Assembly (NCBI RefSeq): GCF_900143625.1
Contig: NZ_FRFF01000072.1
Location: forward strand, 58,835-122,834
Direction: 5' to 3'
Source: Nocardiopsis sp. JB363
Lineage (GTDB): Bacteria > Actinomycetota > Actinomycetes > Streptosporangiales > Streptosporangiaceae
Length of the DNA stretch: 64,000 nucleotides
Shown: piece after piece, positions 56,240 through 64,000 of the stretch
How positions within the stretch are numbered: the first letter of the stretch is position 1
Layout of the letters: each line of letters begins with the position of its first letter
Notes under the pieces: model-generated
Told to the model about the DNA's origin: nothing
The model's input: only the letters and a program-made list of their open reading frames with translations
Databases searched by the model: none
Position numbers and translations under genes: made by a program

Positions 56240-56521
56240 GTGGGGATCGCGATGCCGGGTGACGATGAGCGTTGGCGGTGCACCGGGTGCGGCAACCTCA
56301 CGCGGTTCGACGTGACGCGCACCGTGCGTTCACAGGACTACGTGCACCAGGAACTGTCCGGCGCCGGTGCCGTGGAGGAGCGCACCGTCCTCGCGGAGAC
56401 GATCGAACGGGTGAAGTGTCGTTGGTGCGGCGCCACCGACAGCGTGGAGATCGTCCCCCGTCCCGACGCCGAACGGTCGGTCCCCGACACTTCGGCGGAG
56501 AGCTCGACGGGTCGGGCATGA
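56240..56521 (+). CDS. Small zinc-ribbon protein
   Basis: The protein has 93 residues with two CxxC knuckles: WRCTGCGNLTRFDV near residue 15 and VKCRWCGATDSVEI near 65. Together they could bind one zinc. The rest is hydrophilic. GTG at 56240 has AGGAGG 4 nt upstream; ATG at 56252 also fits. Its stop overlaps the start of the NYN protein gene (ATGA), so the two are made together. A role in nucleic acid binding with its partner is plausible but unproven. Confidence 0.82.
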   Translation: MGIAMPGDDERWRCTGCGNLTRFDVTRTVRSQDYVHQELSGAGAVEERTVLAETIERVKCRWCGATDSVEIVPRPDAERSVPDTSAESSTGRA

Positions 56522-57873
56522 GCGCCGGCCCGGTGACGGGCGGCTCCGACGACGAGGACCACCCCGAGCGGGAGGACGGTGAGGAGCGTCTCATGCGCCC
56601 ACTGCCCGAGCCGGTACGCGCTCGGGTCGTGGAGTACGGGTCCGACGTGTTGGGCGGCATGCGCCCGTCGGAGCTGCCACCCGTGCTGCGCAGGGTCGCC
56701 AGGTTCGAACCCCGTCGGCGCGCCCGGCTGGCGGGCCCGCAGATCGCCGCGCAGCTGGAGAACGATCCGGGGTTTCGTCGTCTGGTCGCCGCCCGCGTGG
56801 ACCAGGTGTGGCCCGAGCTCGCCGAGGGCATGCGCGCGGGGATCGTTCCGCCCGCCGCCGACCCCGTGACGGTGGCGGCCTGCGCCTACCTGCTGCGTCC
56901 CGACGGATGGCCCGGGATGATCGAGGACGTCCACCTCGAACTGGACCGTCAGCACAGCGCCAAGGAGGTGGACGAGGCCGCCGAGGCCCTGGAGAACGTG
57001 CGCCGGGAGCTGGAGGAGGCCCGCCGCGTCCACCAGAGGGACCTGGAGCGCCAGCGCGCCACGATCGTCGAGCAGCGCACCGAGATCGCCGAGTTGCGCC
57101 GCAAGGTGCACCACGAGCGCCAACGCGCCAAGTCGGCGACCTCCGAGGCCGAACGGACCGTGACCGAGTTCCGGGACCGTCGCGGCGAGGCCGAGGGCCG
57201 GATGAACGGTCTGGAGCTGGAGAACCGTCGGCTGCGTTCCCGGTTGGCCGACGCCGAGGCTCAGGTGGAGAATTCCCGCAGGGCGGTACGCACCGGGCGC
57301 AACGCCGACGAGGCCCGGCTGCGGGTTCTGTTGGACGTGCTGGTGGACGCCTCGCACGGTCTGCGTCGCGAACTCGCGCTGCCCACCGGCCTGGACAGCC
57401 CCGCCGACCTGGTCGCCGAGGACCGTGAGGAGCAGCGTCGGGTGTCCCTGGGCGGGCTGCCCGACGACGACCCGGGCCTGTTGGAGCACCTGTTGACCGT
57501 TCCACGGGTGCACGTGCTGGTGGACGGCTACAACGTCACCAAGACCGGGTACGGGAACCTGCCGTTGGCCGATCAGCGCAACCGCCTGCTCGCTTCCTTG
57601 GAGGGGCTGGCGAGTCGGACCAAAGCGGAGATCACCTGTGTGTTCGACGGCGCGGACGTGGACACTCCCCCGGTGACGCCCAGCCGCCGGGTCCGGCTGT
57701 TGTTCAGCGCGCCCGGGGAGACCGCGGACGAGCTCATCGTCCGACTCGTGCGGGTCGAGCCCCCGGGTCGACCGATCGCCGTTGTGACATCCGACAAGGA
57801 GATCGTCCAAGCGGTTCGCGCCGTCGGTGCGCGCGCCGTCCCCTCCCTGATCTTCCTGCGAAGACTCGACTGA
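56518..57873 (+). CDS. NYN (PIN-like) domain protein with long coiled coil
   Basis: The protein has 451 residues. The N-terminal part (about 20-140) is helical. A strong coiled coil follows (about 150-270, for example ELEEARRVHQRDLERQRATI). The C-terminal YacP/NYN nuclease-like domain (about 325-451) has VHVLVDGYNVTKTGYGNLPL, ITCVFDGADVD, VVTSDKEIVQAVRAVGAR and SLIFLRRLD. The conserved Asp residues of NYN RNases are present, so ribonuclease activity is likely. ATG at 56518 overlaps the zinc-ribbon stop by 4 nt. Confidence 0.9.
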   Translation: MSAGPVTGGSDDEDHPEREDGEERLMRPLPEPVRARVVEYGSDVLGGMRPSELPPVLRRVARFEPRRRARLAGPQIAAQLENDPGFRRLVAARVDQVWPELAEGMRAGIVPPAADPVTVAACAYLLRPDGWPGMIEDVHLELDRQHSAKEVDEAAEALENVRRELEEARRVHQRDLERQRATIVEQRTEIAELRRKVHHERQRAKSATSEAERTVTEFRDRRGEAEGRMNGLELENRRLRSRLADAEAQVENSRRAVRTGRNADEARLRVLLDVLVDASHGLRRELALPTGLDSPADLVAEDREEQRRVSLGGLPDDDPGLLEHLLTVPRVHVLVDGYNVTKTGYGNLPLADQRNRLLASLEGLASRTKAEITCVFDGADVDTPPVTPSRRVRLLFSAPGETADELIVRLVRVEPPGRPIAVVTSDKEIVQAVRAVGARAVPSLIFLRRLD

Positions 57874-57894
57874 AGGCACCTCCATTGTGACAAC

Positions 57895-57920
57895 GGTCAC
57901 CACCATGCGTGGTGGTGACC
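57895..57920 (+). terminator. Terminator after the NYN gene
   Basis: An 11-bp perfect stem (GGTCACCACCA / TGGTGGTGACC, loop TGCG) starts 21 nt after the stop. Outer bases can extend the pairing (AACGG with CCGTT). Confidence 0.65.
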
Positions 57921-58136
57921 GATGCCCGTTGTGGTTGAGCGGGAGAGACCTGTCCGCTAGGTTCGTCCCGAACGTGAGTGCTTCGTCGGGTAGAAGGCCA
58001 CTCTTGTGCCACCCCACCCCCGACGAGGACCCGCACACTCATGTGGGCCCGCCCAAGACTCGGGTCGCCCCCCGTCTTTTTCCGTCTCCCAGTCACCCCT
58101 GCGGATTTCTCAGACACTCAAGGAGCGTGGACCGCC

Positions 58137-59129
58137 ATGAAGAACTCCGGTGGTCGGCGTACTGCTCGCCGAATCGCTACGACCGGCCTCGGTGTGGTCG
58201 CCGCCGGCACCTTCATCGCCCCCGGCATCGCCCATGCGGAACCGACCCAGGACGAGGTCGAGGACCGCATCGAGGAACTGAACCAGGAGGCCTCGGAGGC
58301 CGTCGAGGCCTACAACCAGGCCAAGGAGGACTACGAGACGGCCGAGGCCGCCTACGACGAACTCGATGAACAGGTCGGGGACGAGCAGGACCGCTACGAC
58401 GACCTGCGCGAGCAGGTCCAGCAGTTCGCCAACGCCACCTACCAGGGCGGCGAGCTCGACTCCACCACGAACATCCTCACCTCCGACGGCCCCGAGTCGC
58501 TGCTGGAACAGAACGCCGACCTGAACTACCTGTCGGACGCCCAGCAGACCCAGCTCGACGACTTCGGCGACTCCTCCGAGCGTCTCTTCGCGCTCAAGGA
58601 CGAGGCCGAGAAGGCCCTCGACGACGCCGAGGAGACCTTGGAGGAGAGCGAGGAGTCCAAGGACGAGGTCGAGGCCGCCGTCGAGGAGCAGCAGGAGCTC
58701 CTGGCGCAGTTCCCCGACGCGGACAGCTCCACCGAGGGCGCCGACGACAGCGGTGGCCAGTCCCACGAGGGCAGCGGCGACTCCTCCTCCGCTCTGGACT
58801 TCGCCTACTCGAAGGTGGGTCTGCCCTACGTCTACGGCGGCACCGGCCCCAACGGCTACGACTGCTCCGGCCTGGTCCAGGCGGCCTGGCGTTCCGCCGG
58901 CGTGGACCTGCCGCGTACTACCTACGCCCAGGCCGAGCTCGGCACCCGCATCAACGACATGGGATCGCTCCAGCCGGGCGACATCATGTTCTTCTCCGGT
59001 CAGGCCCACAACGGCCTGTACGCCGGCAACAACCAGATGGTGCACGCGCCGCGCACCGGCCGCAACATCGAGGTCGTGGGGCTGGCCGCCTACTGGGGCG
59101 GTCAGTTCGAGTTCGGTGTGCGTCTGTAG
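58137..59129 (+). CDS. Secreted NlpC/P60 peptidoglycan hydrolase (first of two paralogues)
   Basis: The protein has 330 residues. A signal peptide (about 1-37) has an Arg-rich start and cleavage near PGIAHAEPTQ. A long acidic coiled coil follows (about 38-200), then a Ser/Gly/Glu linker and the C-terminal NlpC/P60 domain (about 215-330). The domain has YDCSGLVQAAWRSAGVDLPR with the catalytic Cys and HNGLYAGNNQMVHAPRTG with the catalytic His. It probably cuts D-iGlu-mDAP bonds, as RipA does, with the coiled coil as an autoinhibitory arm. ATG at 58137 has AAGGAG upstream; its 263-bp leader is long and GC-rich. Confidence 0.92.
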   Translation: MKNSGGRRTARRIATTGLGVVAAGTFIAPGIAHAEPTQDEVEDRIEELNQEASEAVEAYNQAKEDYETAEAAYDELDEQVGDEQDRYDDLREQVQQFANATYQGGELDSTTNILTSDGPESLLEQNADLNYLSDAQQTQLDDFGDSSERLFALKDEAEKALDDAEETLEESEESKDEVEAAVEEQQELLAQFPDADSSTEGADDSGGQSHEGSGDSSSALDFAYSKVGLPYVYGGTGPNGYDCSGLVQAAWRSAGVDLPRTTYAQAELGTRINDMGSLQPGDIMFFSGQAHNGLYAGNNQMVHAPRTGRNIEVVGLAAYWGGQFEFGVRL

Positions 59130-59149
59130 CGCACCGAGGTTCCTCTTCG

Positions 59150-59179
59150 AGGCCGTCGTCCCCTCCGGGACGGCGGCCT
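59150..59179 (+). terminator. Terminator of the first NlpC/P60 gene
   Basis: A 13-bp stem with one G-T pair (AGGCCGTCGTCCC / GGGACGGCGGCCT, 4-nt loop) lies 20 nt after the stop and is followed by TTCTCG. Confidence 0.75.
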
Positions 59180-59413
59180 TTCTCGTCGCACGGTGTCCGC
59201 CCAAGTCACGGCAAGTCAGGGGTTTCGGACAGACCATCTCTTGCTCCGGAACGTCACGAAACAGTTGAGAGGCACCCAAGGAATGCACTAATGTTCATCG
59301 CCGAGCGTGGTCGCTCCTCTTCACCGAACCCCGTCGGTGACGACCGCGTCCGGGTCGGGCACTCCCCGCAGCCTTTCGGTCGGCCTCTTCGACTCCGTCC
59401 CGCCCGGTGCACG

Positions 59414-59442
59414 CCCTCGTCCCCCGTCATTCGGGACGAGGG
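59414..59442 (+). promoter_or_regulatory. Hairpin directly before the second NlpC/P60 ribosome binding site
   Basis: A 10-bp perfect stem (CCCTCGTCCC / GGGACGAGGG, 9-nt loop) ends one base before AAGAAAGG, the ribosome binding site. The remaining 280 bp from the previous gene hold its terminator and an unplaced promoter. The hairpin could control translation or RNA stability. Confidence 0.4.
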
Positions 59443-59458
59443 AAGAAAGGTGTTGCCA

Positions 59459-60490
59459 GTGTCTGCATACCGTGGCGCCCCCGGTCGCCGATCGGCCGTC
59501 ATCGCCTCGATCTGCCTCGGGGCGTTCCTCACCCCCATGGCCGTGGCGCACGCCGAACCGACCGCCGACGAGGTACGCGAGGAGATCCAGAGCCTCGAAG
59601 AGGACTTCATCGAGCTCAACGCGGCCTACAACGACGCCAAGGAGGCGCACGAGGCCGCCGAGGAGAAGCTCGAAGAGCTGATCGGTGACATCGAGACCGC
59701 CGAAGAGACCATCGATGAGCTGAGCGGCGGGGTGCGCAGTCTGGCCAACATCGCCTACACCGGTGTCGACCCGACCTCGCCCACCCAGCTGATCGGCGCG
59801 GAGGGTCCCGAGGAGGCTCTGGAGCACCAGGCCGACCTCACGTACCTGTCCGATCAGCAGCAGGCCGGTCTGGACCAGTACGTCGACGAGCTCGACCACC
59901 TGGAGTCCCTGCGCGAGGAATCGGAGTCCACCGAGGAGAGCGCCGCCGACTCGATGGCCGAGGCCGAGGAGGCCACCGAGGAGGCCGAGGAGGCCATCGC
60001 CGAGCAGGAGGAACTGCTCGATGAACTCACCGCCGAGGAACAGGCCGCGGCCACCGAGAACGTCAGCAACGACACCGGCGGTGGCGGTGGCGGCGAGGGT
60101 GGGGGCGGTTCGAGCTACACCGGCCCGGCCACCGGCAACGCCCAGATCGCCCTGGACTTCGCCTATGCCCAGATCGGCAAGCCCTACGTCTGGGGCGGCA
60201 CCGGGCCCGGCGGCTACGACTGCTCCGGTCTGACCCAGGCCGCTTGGTCCCAGGCGGGCGTCAACCTACCGCGCACCACCTACGACCAGGTCAACGCGGG
60301 CCAGCGGGTGTCCTGGGAGAACATGCAGCCCGGTGACCTGATGTTCTTCTACGGCGCCAGCCCCACCCACGTGGGTCTGTACGCGGGCGACAACGTGATG
60401 GTGCACGCCTCCACGTCCTCGCGCCCCATCGGCACGGTCACCCTCAACGACTACTACCGCTCCAGCTTCACCGCCGCCGTGCGGCCGTGA
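59459..60490 (+). CDS. Secreted NlpC/P60 peptidoglycan hydrolase (second paralogue)
   Basis: The protein has 343 residues with the same architecture as its upstream neighbour. The signal peptide ends near AVAHAEPTAD. A Glu-rich coiled coil spans about 35-200, a Gly-rich linker (GGGGGEGGGGS) follows, then an NlpC/P60 domain with YDCSGLTQAAWSQAGVNLPR and HVGLYAGDNVMVHAS. The two genes are clearly a tandem duplication and probably have distinct expression. GTG at 59459 is preceded by AAAGG; a hairpin stands just before that site. Confidence 0.92.
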   Translation: MSAYRGAPGRRSAVIASICLGAFLTPMAVAHAEPTADEVREEIQSLEEDFIELNAAYNDAKEAHEAAEEKLEELIGDIETAEETIDELSGGVRSLANIAYTGVDPTSPTQLIGAEGPEEALEHQADLTYLSDQQQAGLDQYVDELDHLESLREESESTEESAADSMAEAEEATEEAEEAIAEQEELLDELTAEEQAAATENVSNDTGGGGGGEGGGGSSYTGPATGNAQIALDFAYAQIGKPYVWGGTGPGGYDCSGLTQAAWSQAGVNLPRTTYDQVNAGQRVSWENMQPGDLMFFYGASPTHVGLYAGDNVMVHASTSSRPIGTVTLNDYYRSSFTAAVRP

Positions 60491-60512
60491 CGCGTTGAGC
60501 CTCCGCTTCTCT

Positions 60513-60542
60513 CGGGCCCGTGGTGAACGCACCACGGGCCCG
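60513..60542 (+). terminator. Terminator of the second NlpC/P60 gene
   Basis: A 13-bp perfect stem (CGGGCCCGTGGTG / CACCACGGGCCCG) with loop AACG starts 22 nt after the stop. Confidence 0.8.
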
Positions 60543-60597
60543 TTCGCGTTCGGTTTCCGACAGGAGTCCGGGACGAACTCCCCCTAGACTCACCAGG

Positions 60598-61734
60598 GTG
60601 TCGCGAACCCTGATCATCACCAACGACTTCCCACCCCGCGCGGGCGGCATCGAGTCCTACGTGCACGAGCTCGCCCTGCGCCGCCCGCCCGGGTCGGTCG
60701 TGGTCTACAGTTCCGCCCCCGACGCCGCCGACGAGGCGGCGGACCCCCACTTCGACCTCCGTCAACCCTTCCCGATCGTGCGTGACGCGGCCAAGGTGCT
60801 GCTGCCCACCCCACGGGTGCTGCGGCGGGCGCGGGTCATCGCCGAACTGGAGGACTGCGACTCGGTGCTCTACGGGGCCGCGGCCCCGCTGGGGCTGGCC
60901 GCCGCCCACCTGCGTCCCCTGCGCCAGGTCGCGCTGACCCACGGACACGAGACCGGGTGGACGGTTCTGCCGGGGGCCTCTTCCGCACTGCGTCGGATCG
61001 GCGACACCGTGGACACCGTCACCTACCTGGGCGAATACACGCGACGCCGGTTGTCACGCTCCCTGTCCCCCGCCGCCACCGCGCATATGCGCCGGTTGGC
61101 CCCGGGGGTGGACACCGACCGTTTCCGGCCCGATGCCGGAGGTGCGCGAGTACGCGAACGTCTGGGCCTGGGTGAACGCCCCGTGGTGGTGTGCGTGTCG
61201 CGCATGGTGCCGCGCAAGGGGCAGGACACCCTGATCCGGGCCTGGCCGCGGGTGTTGGCGGACGTTCCCGACGCGGTGCTGCTGTTGGTGGGCGACGGCC
61301 CCTACGCGTCCCGGCTGCGTTCGGTCGCCGCCGGCCTGGACTCGGTGCGCTTCACCGGCCCGGTCCGGGCCGAGGACCTGCCCGCCCACTACGACGCGGG
61401 CGACGTGTTCGCCATGCCGTGCCGGACCCGACGGGCGGGGCTGGACGTGGAGGGGCTGGGGATGGTCTACCTGGAGGCGTCGGCCACCGGACTGCCGGTC
61501 GTGGCGGGCGCCTCGGGCGGCGCCCCGGACGCGGTCCTGGAAGGCGAGACCGGGCACGTGGTGGACGGATCCTTGCCGGGGCCGGCCGCCCGGGCGATCA
61601 TTCGGCTCTTGAAGGACCGCGACCGCGCCGCCCTGATGGGCGCACGCGGCCGCGAATGGGTTTCCCGGGAGTGGTCTTGGGATCGCACCCTGCATCGCCT
61701 TGACGGCCTCCTGAGAGGCGTGGAGGGGCCCTGA
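60598..61734 (+). CDS. pimB: GT4 glycosyltransferase, probable PimB' mannosyltransferase
   Basis: The protein has 378 residues. The N-terminus TLIITNDFPPRAGGIESYVHEL closely resembles PimB', which adds the second mannose to phosphatidylinositol monomannoside. The C-terminal GT-B half has VVVCVSRMVPRKGQDTLIRA, LLVGDGPYASRL and the acidic E-x7-E region RAGLDVEGLGMVYLEASATG. It acts at the inner membrane face with a GDP-mannose donor. GTG at 60598 is 7 nt after TAGACT, a leaderless promoter. The assignment rests on motif likeness, so another GT4 acceptor is possible. Confidence 0.85.
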   Translation: MSRTLIITNDFPPRAGGIESYVHELALRRPPGSVVVYSSAPDAADEAADPHFDLRQPFPIVRDAAKVLLPTPRVLRRARVIAELEDCDSVLYGAAAPLGLAAAHLRPLRQVALTHGHETGWTVLPGASSALRRIGDTVDTVTYLGEYTRRRLSRSLSPAATAHMRRLAPGVDTDRFRPDAGGARVRERLGLGERPVVVCVSRMVPRKGQDTLIRAWPRVLADVPDAVLLLVGDGPYASRLRSVAAGLDSVRFTGPVRAEDLPAHYDAGDVFAMPCRTRRAGLDVEGLGMVYLEASATGLPVVAGASGGAPDAVLEGETGHVVDGSLPGPAARAIIRLLKDRDRAALMGARGREWVSREWSWDRTLHRLDGLLRGVEGP

Positions 61735-61792
61735 GGCGTTATCGGGGGCCTGAGCCCGGGGTGATTCCGGAGGCTCCCGGGGCTCTCCGCCC

Positions 61793-63088
61793 CTAAAGCC
61801 CTTCTCCGTGAACGTTGCCGGGGGTGCCCGAGCCGTCGGTGCTCTGGGGTTCACCGGTGACGCTCTGCTCCAGCCACTCCTCCCAGGAGCGCTGGTAGAA
61901 GCCCCAGCCGTTGTCCCACTCCAGTTCGCGATCGGTGCCGGTGGTCTCCAGGACGTCGCCCATCAGCGATTCGTCGTGGAACCAGCGCGCGTCCTCGACG
62001 GACATGTTGGTGCACCCGTTGGAGGTATCGGCGCTGCCGAGGTTGCCGGAGTTCCAGGGGGCGGCGTGGGAGAACTCGCCGCTGTTGGAGGTACGTACCG
62101 CCCAGTCGACGTCGAGCCGGTAGTGACCGGGCTCCCCCTCCTCGATTCCGACGGTCGCGGAGTCCATCACCAGGGACTCGTACTTCTCCATGGTGAGGTG
62201 GACGCCGGAGGTCGTGGTGTTGAAGCGTTCGTCGGCGGCACCGTTGCTCACCGGGATGGTGCGGGTGTCCTCACCGTCCACGACCACCTTCATCTCGTGG
62301 TCCGGGACGTGCATCGTGGAGATCATCTCCCGACCGACCTCGAACTCGATGCGGTGATCGCTCACCCCGAAGACACCGTCGGAGGCCTCCACCCCGGCCA
62401 GACGCAGATCGACCGCGACCTCCTGGTAGGGCTCCCAGTACTCCTCGGGCCGAAAGACCGCCATCTCGTCGGAGACCCAGTTCCAGGCCCCCTGCGTCTC
62501 CTCCTCGGCGACGACCTCGATGGAGTTCTCCACCTGCTCTTTATTGGTGACGGGCAGGTCGAAGTTGATGATCACGGGCATGCCCACGCCGACGGTCTGA
62601 CCCGAGGTGGGGAAGTTGGAGGCCAGTTCGAGACGCTGCCCGTCCGTGGTGTCCCGCGTGGTGAACTCGGAGACGACCTCGGTCTCCTCACCGTCGTCGT
62701 CGGTGGCGGTCGCGGTGACCGTGATCGCCGACCCGGGGTGCAGGTTCCAGTCGGCCGTCCAGGCGTCCTCGGCCTCGTTGAGGGTGCCGGTGACCTCCAG
62801 GGTCGTGGGCTCCTCTTCCGTCTCCGGTTCGCCGTTGCCCGCCTCGGACGGGTCGACCTGGTCGACCCGGACGTCGGTGATGGTGCCGCCTTCGGCCGCG
62901 ACCCGGACCGGGGTGTTGGGCGGGATCTCGGTGGCTCCGGGTTCGGGCGTGATGGTCACCTCGGGGCCGGGGGCCTCGGTGCCCTGTGCGCCTGGCTCCG
63001 GATCCGGCTCCTCCCCGGCGCTACAGGCGGTGAGCAGGACGAGCGCGGCCGTCGCCACGACCGCTCGTGAGTGGGCCCGTCGCTTCAC
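61793..63088 (-). CDS. L,D-transpeptidase lipoprotein
   Basis: The protein has 431 residues. A lipoprotein signal (ALVLLTACSAGEE, Cys near residue 23) anchors it. A Pro/Glu-rich stretch and two Ig-like domains follow (about 50-300). The YkuD catalytic domain ends in SNGCTNMSVEDARWFHD, where SxGCxN holds the nucleophile, with HAAPWNSGNLG upstream. It makes 3-3 cross-links in peptidoglycan, like mycobacterial LdtMt2. GTG at 63088 has GGAGG 3-4 nt upstream. It is divergent from nothing nearby and ends close to the convergent pimB gene. Confidence 0.93.
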   Translation of the reverse strand: MKRRAHSRAVVATAALVLLTACSAGEEPDPEPGAQGTEAPGPEVTITPEPGATEIPPNTPVRVAAEGGTITDVRVDQVDPSEAGNGEPETEEEPTTLEVTGTLNEAEDAWTADWNLHPGSAITVTATATDDDGEETEVVSEFTTRDTTDGQRLELASNFPTSGQTVGVGMPVIINFDLPVTNKEQVENSIEVVAEEETQGAWNWVSDEMAVFRPEEYWEPYQEVAVDLRLAGVEASDGVFGVSDHRIEFEVGREMISTMHVPDHEMKVVVDGEDTRTIPVSNGAADERFNTTTSGVHLTMEKYESLVMDSATVGIEEGEPGHYRLDVDWAVRTSNSGEFSHAAPWNSGNLGSADTSNGCTNMSVEDARWFHDESLMGDVLETTGTDRELEWDNGWGFYQRSWEEWLEQSVTGEPQSTDGSGTPGNVHGEGL

Positions 63089-63254
63089 ACAGTCCTCCAA
63101 CGTCCGTTCGGTCGGCGCACGAGAGCGTACGGCCAGGGCCGGAGCCTCTCCGCGCCCCTTCGAGCAACGGTAAGGCAAGAGCCCCGGTGCCCGGCACGTG
63201 GTCCTGAGGGACCCGTGTCCGGCCACCGGGGCGGTGACGCTCATATCTTACCCT

Positions 63255-63287
63255 GGGTGATTGCCCACTCTCGAAGGGCAATCACCC
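63255..63287 (-). terminator. Terminator of the cta operon
   Basis: A 12-bp perfect stem (GGGTGATTGCCC / GGGCAATCACCC, 9-nt loop) starts 13 nt after the ctaF stop. Confidence 0.8.
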
Positions 63288-63299
63288 TTCGGGGTGATC

Positions 63300-63725
63300 T
63301 CAGTGCTGGAACTCTCCGCGGTAGTACTCGAAGACCCAGCCGATCGTGGTCAGGATGATGGCCATGAAACCGAGGATCAGCATCCACCAGCCGATCGCCA
63401 TGCCGACCGCCGTGAAGGCGACGGCCAGCGCGACGAACATCGGCCACCAGCTGTGCGGGCTGAAGAACCCGTACTCGCCGGCGCTCTCGGAGATCTCACC
63501 GTCGAGGCGCTCCTCGGGCGGCAGCCCGTGGTGGTGCTCGCTACGGCGAGCCGCCTGCCAGAGCCAGAACCCGATCATCCAGCCGAAGCCGATGCCCACG
63601 ACCAACATGGTGGAACCGGCCCACTCGACCTGGCCGGTCTCCAGGTAGGACCAGTAGATGTACAGGGCCCCGACCAGACCGAAGAAGGTCGCGATCCCCA
63701 TGAACAGGTAGGCCTGCATCTTCAT
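63300..63725 (-). CDS. ctaF: Cytochrome c oxidase subunit IV (actinobacterial CtaF)
   Basis: This small aa3 oxidase subunit has 141 residues and four membrane helices: AYLFMGIATFFGLVGALYIY, TMLVVGIGFGWMIGFWLW, and a C-terminal pair ending IGWVFEYYRGEFQH. The loop SAGEYGFFSPHSWWPM is a family mark. ATG at 63725 has GGAGG 9 nt upstream and starts 12 nt after the ctaD stop, so the two are co-translated. Confidence 0.96.
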   Translation of the reverse strand: MKMQAYLFMGIATFFGLVGALYIYWSYLETGQVEWAGSTMLVVGIGFGWMIGFWLWQAARRSEHHHGLPPEERLDGEISESAGEYGFFSPHSWWPMFVALAVAFTAVGMAIGWWMLILGFMAIILTTIGWVFEYYRGEFQH

Positions 63726-63737
63726 ATGGGCCGCCTC

Positions 63738-64000
63738 CTACTTCTTCTCGGAACCGGCCGCGACGGCACCGGGAGCCGCGACGTGCGGGTGGTGCAGGTC
63801 GAAGGCCGGACGCTCGGAACGGATCCGCGGCAGCGACGTGAAGTTGTGTCGCGGCGGCGGGCAGGACGTGGCCCACTCCAGGGAACCGCCGTAACCCCAC
63901 GGGTCGTCCACACCGACCATCGGCGCCTTCTTCGCGGTGATGTACATGTTCCAGAAGAAGATGAGTGTGGAGGCCGCGAGCACGAACGAGGAGATCGAGG
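63738..64000 (-). CDS. ctaD: Cytochrome c oxidase subunit I, C-terminal end (cut by window edge)
   Basis: The last 87 or so codons of the haem-copper oxidase catalytic subunit are present. They include the final helix [20 protein letters not shown], then [19 protein letters not shown] and the soluble tail with [19 protein letters not shown]. The WNM...[15 protein letters not shown] pattern is typical of actinobacterial CtaD. The haem and copper ligands lie outside the window. It precedes ctaF in the usual order. Confidence 0.95.
   Translation of the reverse strand, partial: SISSFVLAASTLIFFWNMYITAKKAPMVGVDDPWGYGGSLEWATSCPPPRHNFTSLPRIRSERPAFDLHHPHVAAPGAVAAGSEKK

Noticed and set aside
56701..56720. 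GGTTCGAACCCC, resembling a tRNA T-loop
   Set aside because: It lies inside the NYN protein gene and no matching acceptor, D or anticodon arms surround it.
57921..58136. Cyclic di-AMP (ydaO) riboswitch before the first NlpC/P60 gene
   Set aside because: Such riboswitches control related Streptomyces genes, but the conserved core (for example CGAATCCGTCAGC) is not present in either NlpC/P60 leader.

Overview
This 64-kb window is chromosomal DNA from a high-GC actinobacterium. Its mIHF, its BldD with c-di-GMP-binding motifs, its actinobacterial bc1-aa3 respiratory genes and many apparently leaderless transcripts all point there. The gene order resembles Streptomyces. A pyrK gene inside the pyrimidine operon, together with the overall content, suggests Nocardiopsaceae (Nocardiopsis-like); that genus assignment is inference. 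I see no insertion sequence, prophage, CRISPR array, rRNA or tRNA. The window looks like conserved core genome with unusually readable regulation.

Layout. 1-5.3 kb: start of aspS, a tiny self-contained unit for a 21-residue peptide, an MBL-fold hydrolase, a DUF349 coiled-coil protein, a DUF11 membrane protein and metK. 5.3-19.3 kb, all on the minus strand: pyrR-pyrB-pyrC-carA-carB-pyrK-pyrD-pyrF-mihF-gmk-rpoZ-coaBC-metK. This is nearly the whole UMP pathway followed by nucleotide, CoA and SAM housekeeping genes. It starts at a PyrR-binding-type RNA loop beside the pyrR ribosome binding site. bldD is divergent from it and carries its own probable BldD box. 20-26.7 kb: a GNAT acetyltransferase downstream of a perfect SOS box, metF, a polyprenyl diphosphate synthase, a DUF418 membrane protein, an NmrA-like reductase and a quinone-oxidoreductase-like enzyme behind a SoxR-type operator. 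26.7-30.2 kb: thiamin genes (thiE; TPP riboswitch-thiO-thiS-thiG). 30.6-38.2 kb: a PASTA Ser/Thr kinase, a response regulator, a phosphofructokinase with PPi-type residues under a DasR-type site, thiI, an attenuated DAHP synthase and a sulfite-oxidase-like protein.

38-46 kb: a MacS-like histidine kinase, a two-helix membrane protein and an alpha/beta hydrolase in a coupled series, then plsC, ROK glucokinase, a DUF5304-like protein and a long-chain acyl-CoA ligase. 46.5-51 kb: ctaE-qcrC-qcrA-qcrB, with ctaF and the end of ctaD at 63.3-64 kb. 51-63 kb: a degenerate receiver protein, trpD, a RAM-only Lrp-family protein, rhomboid protease, DEDD exonuclease/GIY-YIG protein, zinc ribbon plus NYN protein, two tandem NlpC/P60 hydrolases, a PimB-like mannosyltransferase and an L,D-transpeptidase lipoprotein.

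The most interesting signals are regulatory or very small. They are the peptide unit at 280-462, the leaderless aromatic leader peptide and attenuator before DAHP synthase, near-consensus SOS, SoxR, CRP and DasR sites each beside a plausible target, and a histidine kinase whose conserved N-terminus has no canonical start codon. I did not find a clear multi-gene system of unknown type. All regulator assignments are motif matches read by eye.
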